Positions 11,495 to 24,672 of a stretch of DNA of 64,000 nucleotides are shown piece after piece (the stretch's first letter is position 1; every line of letters begins with the position of its first letter). Location: contig NC_079891.1 of assembly GCF_024868665.1 (NCBI RefSeq), positions 15,094,243 to 15,158,242 on the forward strand, read 5' to 3'. The stretch comes from Triplophysa rosa (Eukaryota > Chordata > Actinopteri > Cypriniformes > Nemacheilidae). The notes beneath the pieces were generated by a model. The model made no database searches, was not told the DNA's origin, and saw nothing but the letters and a program-made list of their open reading frames with translations. The position numbers and the translations under genes were made by a program.

Positions 11495-14400
11495 GGTTTT
11501 TGTTAACAACAACAACAAAAAAAACAGTTATAACCTGCTCATGATTTGTTTTAAAGCCTTATTGTGTCTTTAAAATGGCGGTTGCAAACAAGTTGCAAAA
11601 AGCGACTACATGCTTTGGCAGGAACGTTAGGTGTCCTCACGCAAATAAATCTCACAAATAATGCAACATGGGCAGAAATTCATGGCGACCGTAATGTAGT
11701 CTGATTATAGCCTCATGTTAGCCTTTTTAGCTCTGGCGATTGTATTTAGGCTTTAAAATTGAGAAATATTGTGTTAAGATTATCTTGATAGACAAACGTG
11801 TAAACATCATAAATCTTTGTTAATCAAAAGTCAAGTTTTGCGATCTTCCAAAAGTCTCTGGGAAAAATGCATAGGCTTTCGGTTGGGGGAACCAGTGCGG
11901 AAGTAACTTCTGGGTTCGCTTACAAAATACGTAATCTCTGATGCACTCTATATGGGCAAATAAAAAAACAGATGATAATGAAATGCATTCTAATATTACA
12001 AATTTCTTTAGAGCTGTTATCAATATATATTGTTGTCAATATTTATAGTTTCAATTTAGAAGGAAAAGTACCTTTTAAATTACCTAGCAGGCAAATAAAA
12101 CAAATAGTTATGCACAAGCTAATGTAAAAAATATGCAAAAAATGGTACTAATACCATTTAAATACAGATGTGTATACATTTGGCACCAATATGTACCTTT
12201 GAGGAATACTAATATGGACTCTTTAGGTGCAAATGTGGACATGTTGAAAGGGTACAGCCCCAGTGACAGCTAGGTACATTTTCTTACCATTTTTTTTGAC
12301 AGTGCAGCAACATTCCATAACTTCTTAACTTTCTTGGCCAGAATAAAACCAGTTCATTTAGATAGTCTTGCTCTTTTTATTGTATTTTATCAAGATCACA
12401 TTATGCATATTCCATAAACGAATATCACATAGGCTGTCTATTTATCTGGTTCTTTCATGCTATTAAACTGCAGTACGAAAATGTATAGAATAGAATATAC
12501 TGTATATATTTAAAAAAACATGTTAATGGCACTTTAAAAACAATCTTGAGTAACATAAGAATTTCTCAGTGTAATAAAAACATCACGCTCTGCAATAAAG
12601 GCCCAAAACTCTACAAGCTGATTTTGAGAACCCTGAGCCCCTAAGAACCATGGATTACCCAGTACTACAAACATGACATGGCAATCACACAACATTACAA
12701 CCCATGGTAGAAAACTGCAACCCCGCTGCACGTAAATCTAGTCTGACGTTTGAAACCTCAGTCTGAACCATGCTCAAGGAGGACAAGAAGCAAGTTCCTG
12801 ATGGATTACTTGATCTTTAGGCAAGAAATTATGAATATGTCTGAAGACATCTGTGGGATTCCAGAGCCATAAGCAATGGCATTACAATGAGAAACCAGAC
12901 ACTAATGAGCACATTATTGCAAAATACTAGCATCTAGACATTGTCTTTAACTGAACGCCGCTGAGTGAAATGATGACTGTTCTACGGGAATTTTAAGACA
13001 ATTATTTAAAATGAGCATCTGTTATGAGTTTATTTACAGAAATTGTTTTGGTAAATATTAGCTACGGCTTGCATTCTTAATGTAATAAGATCATATAAGA
13101 TTCATAAAACACTCATGCTGAGCATGCATTTTTCCGGAGTGAGATTAATAAAATTGCCTCATACAGCCACATCTGATCACAATTAAAACAGATTTACGAT
13201 AACTTCTTTAAAATTTCACTTTGACATGACACTTTTCAGCCGACAAATATCTTGAAGTTTATAGGTGCTCAAATCATAATACGAGAAATAATAAGGTTTA
13301 TTACCCTGACGCAAACATGCTGGTTGTATCCCTTATTATTTTCTCATTAAAATGGCATTCAAATATTTTTGTAACAAATTCAAAGTTAATTTCAATTCAT
13401 ACAAGTATACCGTCAAGATGTCTGTTTTGTCTTTTCGGGCAGAAACTGAGCTCTGAATGTTGTGACTGACCAACCAGAATCAAGCCTTCTAGACAGCCGT
13501 GTAATAGTCCCACATAAGCCCATGCAGCACTCAATTAATATAGACCATTATTTAGAGCTGGAATCATTCCACGACAAAATAATGCAATCCTTTTTGGCAC
13601 AGCCTTTCTTTAGCTGGACAACAGAGAGTTAGCTTGAGTATTGTATCAACACACAAACAATGAGTTGTAAACCCACCCTATCAGTCTAGGATATCCATTA
13701 TTAATAATTTGTAACTCCACGAGTAACCAAATATGAAATAGCTCATTGTTATTTAACACTGTTGTTTTCAGTGACTTTTAAAACCTGAAACAATGTTCTT
13801 CTGCCAATATTTCCAAACCCAAAGCTATTTCGATTATTTATTGATTCTTAATCCTCTCATGAGAGTTACAACAAAGGTGTTTTCATGTCAATTGCATAAT
13901 AGCAACTTGTTAATAGTGAGAATTGGTCCCTATACTAAAGTGTTGCCGTATCTTTTTTAAGAGTAAATGTGTATCAGGTAAATCCCATTTTAATGTAGGA
14001 GCTACATATGGAGCACCCAAATGTTGCTATAATCTAAAACAGATTTTTTTTATGCTAGAAGGCTTGACATAATATTTCTGCAATTTCCTTAGCATGTGCC
14101 ACTATGTTGAGACCAAGAAAAAGAGACATGCAAGAGAGAGATGCAATTACGTGGGCCTGAAGATAAAAGATATTATTTAATCAAGCTGTCAAATTAGTAG
14201 GGTGGGTCTCAACTCCACAGCTGGCCGGACTAATAGCTGACCATTTCTCAGAGGAGGAAGAGAGCAAAAGATTACCCTTGTACCTCACAGATGGAGGCAG
14301 GGAAAATAATTCTGGCAATGAAAACAGCAGAGCAAAAAGGGGTGGGGGTAGTTTTAACAGTCCCACATCTGTTTATTTAGAGAAGAAACCATCATGTCAT

Positions 14401-15129
14401 TTAATTATTCTATGTTTGGTGGTGGACAGCATTTATGCCAACAGTAATAGCTATTCAAAAACACAATTTTACTATATTATACAACTATATTTACACAACA
14501 AGAAAAAGGCAGAAATTAGCAGAAACATATCTAGACTTCCTCAATAGGATGAAAACCTTCATTTTCAAGCACATCTCGTTCTTCCCATTCCCATAGTGCA
14601 CAAATCCTTCCTCAGCACCTGTTATTACCTAATTTAATCAGTGTTTAATAAAAAAAACTGTAAAGACAATAAAGAAGAAACACCAATTAACAGAAATTGT
14701 TAGAAAAGCCAAAGGGTGCTTTGGAGAACACAGAGATTGTATCTTCTCTTTGGCATTTTGTCCCACAAAAGGTGTTTCTCAATGGACCAAACAAGTAATA
14801 AATCACAAACCCTTTTATTAAATTACATGTCGACATTCTCCACACAACAAAGTTTACTGCCGTTCAATACAGGTTCCCTTCTTTCAATCTAGACTTCAGA
14901 TTGAGGAAGTCTAGATTGTCTAGATAATTAGACTTCCAATTCACATTACCTACCTGTTTTGTTTTTACATCTCTATGACCTGACAGGTGAGGCCAGGCTC
15001 AGGCTCCTTGCATCACATAGCTGGGGCTGTGAGGGCAGAGGGTGGAGACATACGCAGAGTACGGACATATTTTGCTCTGTAGTATAACAAGTTTCAGCTA
15101 CAGCTTTCCTGTCAAGCACCTTTTATAGA
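11495..15129. other. Intergenic, mostly unique
   Basis: No gene recognised. A short repeat relic lies at 12121-12312. The stretch 13.0-14.2 kb is AT-rich unique sequence without recognised repeats. Short open frames here (for example 14278-14547) have no recognisable features. Confidence 0.5.
12121..12312. repeat. Degenerate EnSpm/CACTA-like MITE relic
   Basis: Starts with TGTAAAAAATATG-type sequence and ends with ACCATTTTTTTTGACAGTG, recalling the CACTGTAAAAAATG ends of the intact copies at 35243 and 50763. Internal GGTAC-rich motifs. Short and diverged. Confidence 0.4.
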
Positions 15130-15249
15130 TGCCTCTCAAAAATTTGGTTTGTGTTCTGCAGAAGAAAGAGAGTCATACAGGTTTAGAATGACATGATGGT
15201 GAGTAAATGATGAAAGAATTTTCATGTTTGGGTGAACTATCCCTTAAAA
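15130..15249 (-). repeat. Fragment of the GGGTGAACTATCCC interspersed repeat family
   Basis: Contains TTCTGCAGAAGAAAGAGAGT, then GAATTTTCATGTTTGGGTGA and ACTATCCCTTAA. The same blocks recur at 15846-16142, 31017-31190, 36210-36562, 41888-41916 and 57605-57642. It is a very common cyprinid repeat. Confidence 0.75.
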
Positions 15250-15845
15250 GTTACCTGGTGTGAATGTTACTCTAAACTAATATGCTTAAAAAATGTATTT
15301 GTGTTATTAAAAAACATTTTCTAAAAACACTAACAAATTGGGCTATTAAAAAATAATTATTAAACCCGGCCACATATCCAAATTTCTAAACTAATGAGTA
15401 TCAGGTCTGTTTGATCTGCGTGACTTCAGCCTCGTCCTTTGATATCCAAAAATCATTAATGCTCGAAAAGAATGTTTGTGGTTGCCACTCATTTTTTGTA
15501 AGGCTTTGTTGTGTCTCATGCAGTAAAATTCCTCCATGCTACACGCCATGTTAGTTGGATTAAGGTCATGTCTGTGAGGGGTTATGTCTTTATTGGCCTG
15601 CCCATATGCACACACGGCATTCTTCCCCTCTTTGCAATGGTATGACGGCCCTTAGGCCTGTATAAATAGTCACTTATAGTATGGAAAGGCAAGGGGGCCA
15701 TTTGTTGGAACAGCTGGTCTCTGTGTTTGGATGTACATGTGTGTGGATTTGACATATTATCTACTCTCAAATATGCTGTCAATTAGAAGACAGGATGGTA
15801 GCTGGTGTCAACACCAGGAAACGTTTTCAATCAAGGCTGATCTAA

Positions 15846-16142
15846 AAGGAACAGAATTCTGTCATTCTTTACACACCCTCTTGTCAAACCTGTATGACTT
15901 TCTCTCTTCTGCAGAACACAAAAGAATATATTTTGGTAACAGAAAACCATTGGTCCCCATTGACTTGCATTGGTTTTGTGTCCATACAATAGAATTCAAT
16001 GGGGACCAACAGTTTTTGGTTACCAACATTTTTCTAAATATCTTCTTTTGTGTTTTGCAGAAGAAAATCGCACATGTTTAAAATGACAACAGTGTGAGTA
16101 AACAATGACAGAATTTTCATTTTGAAGGTGAACTATTCCATT
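15846..16142. repeat. Palindromic interspersed repeat (GGGTGAACTATCCC family)
   Basis: Full-length copy with inverted arms. The left arm has AATTCTGTCATTCTTTACAC and TTCTGCAGAACACAAAAGAA; the right arm has TTCTTTTGTGTTTTGCAGAA and GACAGAATTTTCATTTTGAA. An inner palindrome pairs CATTGGTCCCCATTGA with TCAATGGGGACCAACAG. Foldback MITE structure, non-coding. Confidence 0.75.
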
Positions 16143-18700
16143 TTTCCAACTGCAATGATACAGTAATAATCGCTGGATGATTCGCTTTTAGTTTTGTGTG
16201 AAAATGGTGATAGAGCATACTTTCAAAAATGATTACAATCATAAATGTGCTATAGATGCATTTTATATCTAATTTCTCAACAGTTTTGGACAACTCGATG
16301 GGGCAGCTGTCTATATCTCTATCAACATTAACAACAGTTGTTGGTGTGTTTAGAGCCCTAATAAAACTAAGAACAGCTGCACTGGAGTCAAAACATCCTA
16401 CAGGAATGATAATCATTGCTATCAGAATTTGGAACCAATCCTGTGAATCTGCTAAGAATCAATTAAAAGCTTGGATAAACTAAAATGTGCCTTTACAATT
16501 TCTTTAGCATTTAGATCACTGAGTATAATTCTAGCAGATTCTAAAGGACTTGGTTCAAAAGGTTCCAAATCTTTAGCACCGGTTCAAAATGTTCCGAATT
16601 GTTAATTTAACTAGCAATTTAATGCCAACCCTTTAGGATTTTTTGTTCTGTCCATTTCAACTAAAAAAAACCTGGATGTTAAAAGAATTCTGGTGCTGAC
16701 GTATTAAATCTCATGTTTTATGTCATATGGACAAACGTATTGGGACGCCTTCTAATGAACAGGTTTAACTATTTTAGCCATTTTTAGTATTCCGTGAGCA
16801 CAACTGTACTAGAAATGTGTTTATAGTTGTAGTCATATTCTTGGATAAGGTTTGTGTTCTGGTTGTAGTTCAGTATTTCGCCAAATAAATTGGAAAAACA
16901 TTCCAGTGCTGCAATGATTTCAAAAGAAAAGACGAGACAAAATTATGTGAGTTTAGTCTAATTACTGCACGAGTGAGTTTTTGTTTGGGGTCATCCATCA
17001 GGGTCAGGAATTTGGCAACAGCCCCTCACGGATTATTGTAAGGAATCTGTTTCTCATTATGTCCCCTAGAGAAAAAATCATAAATTCTTGTTTTTATACA
17101 TTGGCAGCCCATTTTAAGCTATAAAATAATCCTAAAAAAATGCCTTTGTCCTAATGATTGCATGACAATAAATGGTAACATCTGACCATAATATTAATAA
17201 AGGAACACAATGTTGAGCAAATAAGCAACACATACTGTTAACCATATGTATAGACGATGAAATAAAATATGTTGATTTATTTCAATTGCGCCTAAATAAC
17301 TTAAGTTTATAGAAAATTATTAATATTCATATGTACATAGTTTTTGTATGGATATTTCCTTTTCATGTATGACTAACATACATATGTTAAACGCCAAGAA
17401 ATTCTAATAAACAGCTCAGAAATTCATGATTGTGTTTATTCTTTATTCATTGTTCTACATTTTAGTTTTCTCTTATAATCAGCAGGCAATGAAATGACTG
17501 TTTTTGCTGTGACTTCATTGTGTTTGTCCCGCAATTGCATTATTGAGACATGTATCACCATTTAAAGTTGAATTTCATTAATTTAAATGAATCCCCATTT
17601 AAAGTAATGGCACTTAGCTCGCTTTTTTGTCATGCATCTGGCTCATTTAAATCTAGCTTGCCAAATAAATAATTGTTTATAAAATATTTTCCTTATTTTA
17701 TTTAGATCACTTGTAAAACCATGTAAAGTTGTTAATGAATTGCATTAAAGTAGCCTATAGAAAATGAGTATGGTTTGAAGATGCTGATGTGGTGATAGGC
17801 CTGTGTATAAATCAAGAATAAAAATACTGGGCAATCTTGATGCTTATTAGATACAGGTTCAAGGCACTTTTGTTATATCCAATTATTTTGCTCTTAAAAC
17901 ATCTGACCAATTCAACAAGAAGTATAGAGTTCCCTACATCCATCACCTGGAACTGCTGCAAAAAGGTCATTGTGAGATCTGACCATCCATAACTGACGTT
18001 CAGTTCATTGTTTAGGGTCAAGAGCTCAGTGCACAGTGGCCTAAAGGTACATTCCAAGCTGCGGAGTACTGTTTGAAACACAACCCCCCTTTGTGCTAGG
18101 TGGACCCACTGATCCTCAATCCAAAGCATCACCAAATGCAGCTCTTTCATGTTCAAGTGTGAACTTGCATGTTATCATTTTACACATAAGAAGTGCACCC
18201 TTTTTCAAGACTCCGTTACATTTTATATCTGAGCCCAGAGGTGACTTCACAGCCTTTGGCCAATCCTTTTCTATTGTAATTGAGGAGACAAAGCGGCTGA
18301 GCCAAGGGCTATCATTTTCAAACACATTCTTTTCCTGGATCAAGCTAAAATGACATTAGGCCAAACTACGTTTTCCATTTGCTGTGAAATGTAATATTTT
18401 ATTTTACAACATCTTTTCTAAAGGGCAAAATCATATAAAATTGTATTTGGAATGAAAATAGCTAGGCTATGTATTTTAGCAAACGCCAAATTTGGTTGAA
18501 AAAATGCATCGCTCTCTAGAAATAAATTCATTACAGATGCAGTAACATGACTTTCCATGAGCCAGTTGTTACAATATTCCTTCATTAATGCCCATGTTTA
18601 GTGTAGTTTATATAACATACATGAAAATGACTAGACGAAATAAGACTTTTATAAACAAGAGCAGGAACATGAGGCATATTTAATAACACTTTGTCCATAT
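16143..18700. other. Upstream intergenic region of gas1
   Basis: No gene recognised. AT-rich, low in repeats. Overlapping frames on both strands at 17812-18353 contradict each other and none has a domain. The position just upstream of gas1 and the low repeat load make 17.8-18.4 kb a reasonable place to look for regulatory elements, but nothing in the sequence proves it. Confidence 0.4.
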
Positions 18701-18779
18701 AGACAGCTAGTATATCCGAGCAAGCTCGAGAAACATAAAAGTTGGTCTCTTCATTGTCTTCAACTCACTTTCTGCTCTG

Positions 18780-18990
18780 AGGTAATCCAAACCTTTTGGA
18801 GAGACCCGTGACGCCCCTCCCCCATTCCCCCGCCCCTTAGTTGACGTCGAGGTTCGCCACAACAAACGCTCTGACCAATAGGAATCCCTCAAACTTCCAC
18901 ACAAGTAGAAAGGATAAAGCTAAACTAGCGGGTCAGAAAGGGGCCAGTGTGTAAATTTGAACGCGGTTCATTTTCCTTCTGATGTTATCT
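18780..18990 (+). promoter_or_regulatory. Probable gas1 promoter
   Basis: A locally GC-rich stretch 0.5-0.7 kb before the gas1 start. It holds a GC box (CCCCGCCCC, about 18828-18836), a CRE-like TGACGTCG (18842-18849) and a CCAAT box (18875-18879) within 55 bases, in an order usual for a TATA-less vertebrate promoter. No convincing TATA box is seen. Transcription probably starts shortly downstream (about 18.9-19.0 kb), leaving a 5' UTR of roughly 0.5 kb; this start is inferred. Confidence 0.55.
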
Positions 18991-19440
18991 GTTTGCGTTT
19001 TGATGCGTAGTTCATGACGAAAGACAAGAGGACACTGGCGAATCTACAAGTTAAGTCAACGGGTCGGTGAAATTGCGGGAAAACGTTATGTTAGTGAATA
19101 GCAACCGCATTTGGATGTGAGTGGGACAAGAGAACGGACGAGCGCCCACGAGAAAAACAGAAGTGGAAAGAGGAATCACCGCACTGTCAAACAAACAAAC
19201 CGAGAAGATGGACTGAACGAACCGACCCGTTTGCTGGAAATAGCCGAGAAACACTTTTCACGATCTAGACATGGATTACGGGAAGGAGTCCTAATAGATT
19301 TACCGTAACTGTGGAAACATACAACTAATCAGACCCGCACTACAACTTCTCGACTACAATAAACTTTTTACCCGTTTTTGGATGGACCTCACAATCGCAA
19401 ACACAGCCATGGTTTGAGTCGAGGGATTTTCCCTCTCTAA

Positions 19441-19554
19441 ATGCAATGGAAAAATGAAATATGAATGCTTAAAACTGACCTGACGCCAGCCAAACCTTTA
19501 CAGCATTCGACATGGCAAATTGTGCAGGTTTGGCTCGGGACGCACGCACGTTGA
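19441..19554 (+). promoter_or_regulatory. Upstream ATG/uORF cluster of gas1
   Basis: Five ATGs occur in 27 bases just upstream of the gas1 start: 19441, 19446, 19454, 19461 and 19465. The first four open very short frames that stop before the gene (stops at 19462, 19455, 19481 and 19470). The fifth is out of frame and reads across the gas1 start to a stop at 19552-19554. If the mRNA contains this segment, scanning ribosomes would meet all five first, which could limit Gas1 output. Confidence 0.55.
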
Positions 19555-20306
19555 TTTGGCCTTTCGCTTGCGTGCTTGTGTGTTTTAGTTATTTTTCCAT
19601 CGCCTCCTCCAACCACGGCCGTAGGTTGATATGTTGGCAAGCCATAGCGAAGTGCCATTCCGAGCCCGAATGTCATTACGCTTACGATCAGTATTTGCAC
19701 GCATGCGAACCCATCCTGACGGGCCAACGGAGGAAATGTCCCAGTCACTGCATCTCGTCGCTGGTTCAGTTGAACCTGACCAAAAACGGCCCGGCGCTGG
19801 AGGACTGTAGCTGCGCCTCGGACCCCCGCTGTCGGGAGACCAAACGGGCCATTGAGCCGTGCCTACCCAAAACTAGCAGCATGGGCTGCACCGAAGCCCG
19901 GCGCCAGTGCGAGAGAGACGGACAATGCCGAAGCGCCATGGGCGATTATTTACATCACTGCGGTAAACTGTTTAGCGGTAGCAGCTGCAGTAATTCCTGC
20001 CGCAGTGTCATCGCGTACATGCGAAAACTACCCAAAGCTCAACTCTTGGATACTTGCGTTTGCGATGGATCAGAGCGGACTATTTGCGAGTTTATCAAAA
20101 CTAGTATGAGAACCCTTTGCTTTGACTCTCCTCATGTAGATGAAGAGGGTTCCGGCGGGTTGGACGATAGTGAAAACGATGACTATGAGGATGATCCGGT
20201 GGATTCAGGGTTCAAGGGGAACACAGGTTCTGCTCTTGTGGCATGTTCTGTTTTGACTTCGGTGGCATCCATTTTGGTTTCCTTGATCACTTTGAAGTCG
20301 AGTTAA
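19512..20306 (+). CDS. gas1: Growth arrest-specific protein 1 (Gas1)
   Basis: A 264-residue cell-surface protein encoded by one exon, as in other vertebrates. Gas1 binds Hedgehog ligands as a co-receptor with Patched, and is structurally related to GDNF-family receptors. A hydrophobic signal peptide spans about residues 14-32. Two homologous cysteine-rich domains follow: Cys 41, 48, 54, 65, 76, 80, 99, 101, 107, 117, and Cys 126, 133, 139, 150, 159, 163, 182, 184, 192, 203. Their spacing is nearly identical. An N-glycosylation site is at N88 (NLT). An acidic linker (about 210-231) leads to a hydrophobic C-terminus (about 239-261), the expected GPI-anchor signal. The ATG has G at -3 and G at +4, a good Kozak context, and is the only one that gives the signal peptide. 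The stop is TAA at 20304-20306. Length is shorter than mammalian Gas1 (about 340), mainly through reduced linkers, as expected for fish. Which duplicate (gas1a or gas1b) this is cannot be settled from the window. Confidence 0.96.
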   Translation: MANCAGLARDARTLIWPFACVLVCFSYFSIASSNHGRRLICWQAIAKCHSEPECHYAYDQYLHACEPILTGQRRKCPSHCISSLVQLNLTKNGPALEDCSCASDPRCRETKRAIEPCLPKTSSMGCTEARRQCERDGQCRSAMGDYLHHCGKLFSGSSCSNSCRSVIAYMRKLPKAQLLDTCVCDGSERTICEFIKTSMRTLCFDSPHVDEEGSGGLDDSENDDYEDDPVDSGFKGNTGSALVACSVLTSVASILVSLITLKSS

Positions 20307-22590
20307 TAATCTACTGCGACACCTGATCGGGCATTTTGACATTTTCCCGGCTTTCAGTTGTCGCCTCCAAAGAGTACGAGTTAAGCTTTTTGTAGGAGTA
20401 ACGTTAGTTCTCTTTTCCTGAAGTTGTCACATTGTAAATCTGCTTTGGTACACTATGCAAATTGACGGCTGTTGCAGATTGGACCATGGTGACCCATGCC
20501 TATTCTAAATTTAAATTGTCAAGCTACATTCTGATTCTGAAGTAATTTATGAACAAGGATAAAAACGTACTTGGGTCAGTTTGCCTTAAACAATTGGTGT
20601 TTTGTAAAAGACCCCACAACGTGAACATACTTATTTCCTAACAGAAAAAGTTTATTTTAATAATGAAAGGTTTTACTACAAAAGATGTGCACTGCCTTTA
20701 TAAAACCAGATTTATAAATATGTATAGGATTTTTTATAAAGTTGCAAACGATTTTGCGTAAGTAACATTTGTAAAACGTGTTTAAAATGCTGGAATGAAA
20801 AATGTTTAGATATATTAGCAAGTATTTTGTAGAATTGATACAATTTATAAATATACCAGAGATTTGTGAGAGAAAACTTTATTTTTGTCGAAAAAGTAAT
20901 CTTCAAAACAAAGGGTGATGATTCCAGCTTTAAAGGGAAGATTGTCATAATTATTTTCTTTAAAGATATTGTACAGTGTACAGATTTTCAGAGAATCTTT
21001 TAAATGTGTTATGTAAGATGAACTATTTACTGTGTAGAAATGTCTAAATCCACTGTATGACTGCCTCATTGATATTCTTTTTAATAGAAGGCATAAAAAC
21101 CTAAGTACAAAGATTCAAACCGACTATGTCTAATTTATTTGTATTTGCTGTATTTTACAGCGTCATTAGAAAACGGACACGTTTAGGCATCGCATGGATT
21201 CTAGCGCTAAATGTAGAATATGCTAGCTTGCAAAGTGGTGCTTTTCAGAAACAGATTAAGTATTACACACACAAGCAGCTTGAAGCGCTGACACACGACT
21301 TAACAAACAGAAGTGTTTGCTGAAGGCATAAACCCTGATATTTGGATATCTTTAGAATGTGAACACAAAAGCGAGTGGCTTTTCCCTGGGGTGTCCATGT
21401 TGCATCTGGGCCAAGGCGGACAGAGGTTTATTTATTTTTCAATCACTGTGTTTGCTTAAAGGCCCATGTCTGCATTCCACCACCGCAAATAATACAGGAC
21501 TTAAGTTCTGTCAAAACAGTAGCAAAACAACATGCGCTGCAAAATCATTATCTTGTAACACAAATATTTCATTCTTTAAATGCGTTGAACTTTTTAGCTA
21601 CTAAATTGGAAATCCATTAGGACATTCCCTGTTAGATTTGTGTGAACTGATGTGCTTTATGTTTTTTTATGTGATTTTTCCAAAAAGCTTCTTATCTGTA
21701 AACCATGATAATGGCTTTTGCTGGTCAGCTGAGTGATAATTCACCATATTAAGAGGCAGTTTGTAATATAGCTTATACATAAATGATGTCATGCAATCAT
21801 CATCATCAATTATTGTGGACATCAAATCATATTAATGTAGAGAATTGCATAAATTGTAGAGAATTGCGTAACTATTTCATATAATTTTTATGGGTCAGCT
21901 TTAAGTCGTTTGCCCAGACATCTTATTATATTTTACTATATCAAAATACACTCTATATAGATGTTACCTCAAGAACTTTATCACTTCATGCCACTTTTAT
22001 TGCCATTCTACCGTATCAGAGAATGTACGGAATACATATACATGTTGTTGCCTCCATATCAGATTTAATCATGTTAAGTTATGCCTCTATCTCTCAACGT
22101 CATGCTGTTAAAACCCACCACTCTTATTCTTATTCTATGTCACTGGGGTCTTCAAATGCGAGCGATGGTTGCAAAATGTTTTATTAGAGTGGGGACAAGG
22201 GCCCTTCAGCCAGCTGAATGGAGGAGAAGTCGAGTGGCACTTTTGTCATGGTAATGTTAAGCACATAATAGTTCAGCAGCACAATGCCCAGGCACTTCAT
22301 TCCTCTAGAGCTCGCTGACACCTCTTCAGAGCTGAACCACGGGGTAGCATGTGGGAAAGATCTGCTGGCCCCTGGTCCACATACTCTATGCGATCCCCAC
22401 GGCTGCCTATATACTTCGTCAAGCATTGGGGGGTAGTTGAGGACCCCGTTTTTTCCTTGAAATTCCCCTGCGCTCAGTTTCAGCCCATCCAACAGGGCCC
22501 AGCATGTGCTGTATGGAATAATGGGAGAGTACTTAGAATGGGCAGTTGGATGGAACAATTGAAATCAAGCATCTAAACTAGTCACGTCAG
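20307..22590 (+). other. gas1 3' UTR and downstream flank
   Basis: AT-rich sequence after the gas1 stop. The first part (about 20.3-21.1 kb) is rich in ATTTA/TTTATAAA-type motifs and probably contains the 3' UTR. I found no canonical AATAAA or ATTAAA before about 22600 (CAATAAAAAG), so the polyadenylation site is unresolved. Short frames here (20712-21620) have no domains. Confidence 0.4.
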
Positions 22591-24672
22591 TGTGGTTTGT
22601 TCAATAAAAAGATGGATTTTTGCTGTAACTATCCTGCAGTGGCATTGTTGATGAAAGTGGAGAGGTAAGATGGATCAAGAGCTGCCATGGCGATGGATTT
22701 TAGAGTAATGCGCTTCCAGCTGATGCTTTTAAACTCTGGATCATCAATTGGAGTCTATGTTTTTGAAAATGACATCATAACAAATAGAGTTTAATGACAT
22801 TGCTGACCAGCCCTCGTCCCCACCGAAAAAGAAATACACATAGTTTCTTTGTGGACTCAAACTATAACTTATTCTAGAACCATTTGCTAAAAATGTAAAG
22901 ACCTTTTTTGCATTACATTAATAGTTAGAGTTCTTCATTATTCTTCTTATGCACAAGTCAATAGCTGTACGTTTCACTTGTGTTTTCAATTATGTCTAGG
23001 AAAAAAGCATTATGAAAACTTCCCAGCAGGGTTGTGGAGTTTCATTTCAACAACATTTCTAAACTACTCCTTTGCTCATAAATCTTGATGCTTTCAGTAC
23101 TTCTTGAAGCAAAGTTTCGACTAAAGAATTGTTGATGTCTGACTAAGTAATTATGTGGTTATGTAGACATGTAGACATGTAGACATTGGGTATGGCTGAG
23201 CCTGAGTTTATAAGGATTGAAACAGAAAAGGTGATTGGATTGGATTTATACTAATCCTAGAAAGTTAACACATGGTATTTAAAAGTGAGAATGGTGATGA
23301 GACTTCCTGTAGCTTTATTATAGCTGGTTTATAAATTGTAAGGCTGAAGGTTTGTTTACTATTTTTTTGTGGTGCTTTACAAAATTGAGTATCTTTGCGC
23401 TTTTCTTTGGTCTTTAGAGACAAATCATCTCCTTTTCTTCTTCACCAACCTGCCACTTAGATTTCATCATGGTAAACCTTTGCTGAGTTCATGCTTCTTT
23501 GAAATGAGCAAAAGGACCAGATTCGACGGGTCTGCTTCTTTTGCCTGAGTGCAAAAGCTCGGAATTAAAACGGGTCACAAAGAGATCACTTACCTGAAGG
23601 ACAGCTCTCAATTCTTGCATCACATATATTGTGCAATCGACTAGTCCAATATGCCGTTCTTATATACAGGGATTGGAGCAAGTGTGCCATATTTGTTAGC
23701 ATGTATTCAAACACTGATGTGCAATTTGTTGAAAATTAAGCATAATTATTAGACCAATTACATTTTATTCATTTTTAATTCACTATGCATGGGCCATTTC
23801 TTTTCATTCGTAAAGCACCCATACAGGTTGGCATCTTATTATTTAATAATGCATAATAAGTCAAATGTGTTAAAATGTGTTTTTACAGTAACATGGATTA
23901 CGAAGCTCACGTCCCCTCATCTTCATATGGAAGCAAAAGTAATTTATGTCGGCTGTAACAGTTGACGCTAGGAGAGTGGAACAACAGAAACTCTTATCAC
24001 TCATGAGGGAATAATGGCAAATGAAGGTTTGGCCACTTTTTTCACTCAGGAAGATAATGAGGTGACGGAGGGAGAGGTGTTTGCAAAGCATGGCCCATTT
24101 TTTTACCAAGAGCCATAAAATCCATTTGACAGGCAGCACAGGGGAGGGAAGCACATGCAAGCAGAGAAGCCTCCAAACTGGGTAGAGGAAAAGGAATGCT
24201 GGGTAGTGGTTCCAGGGAACGAGAAACAGCAATGAGGCTGTAAGGAATTAAAATCTTTGTGTTTGAGAGACAATTTCAAAGCTGAAAACTGGCATTCGAG
24301 CGAGAGGCACTTTGGATCTCTCCAGGATTCCTCTGTCATCATGGCATTCAGATAAATCAAACCAAGCTATTTTGTTTAGTCATTATTTATATGCCAGTGC
24401 CAAGCCTGAACATCAAACAATTAATGCTCAATGCTCATTAGTCTCAAAAGTGGTTGCTTCAACTTTTTCAAAGAAATCTCGACGGTGTCTCACATTGTAC
24501 TCAAGTCAAAAGTCTTTAAAAACATCCTTCAAGGCCAAATTATCTAAGCTGATTCATTGTATAGCTCTGTAGTTTTACTGTATTTAACCAAATGTTTAAT
24601 TTTTTGTTTACTTTTATTTTTCATAAGAAATAAGGAATAGATAAACATCTGAGACAAAGTTGATTGAAAAGT
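22591..24672. other. Intergenic, mostly unique
   Basis: No gene recognised. A short triple repeat of GTAGACAT occurs at about 23164-23185. 23.4-24.3 kb is low in repeats with balanced composition; frames on the minus strand there (23870-24360) lack domain signals. Confidence 0.45.

Noticed and set aside
17812..18353. Overlapping 75-114-codon frames upstream of gas1
   Set aside because: Frames on both strands over the same bases, no family match; gas1 is a single-exon gene so these are not missing exons.
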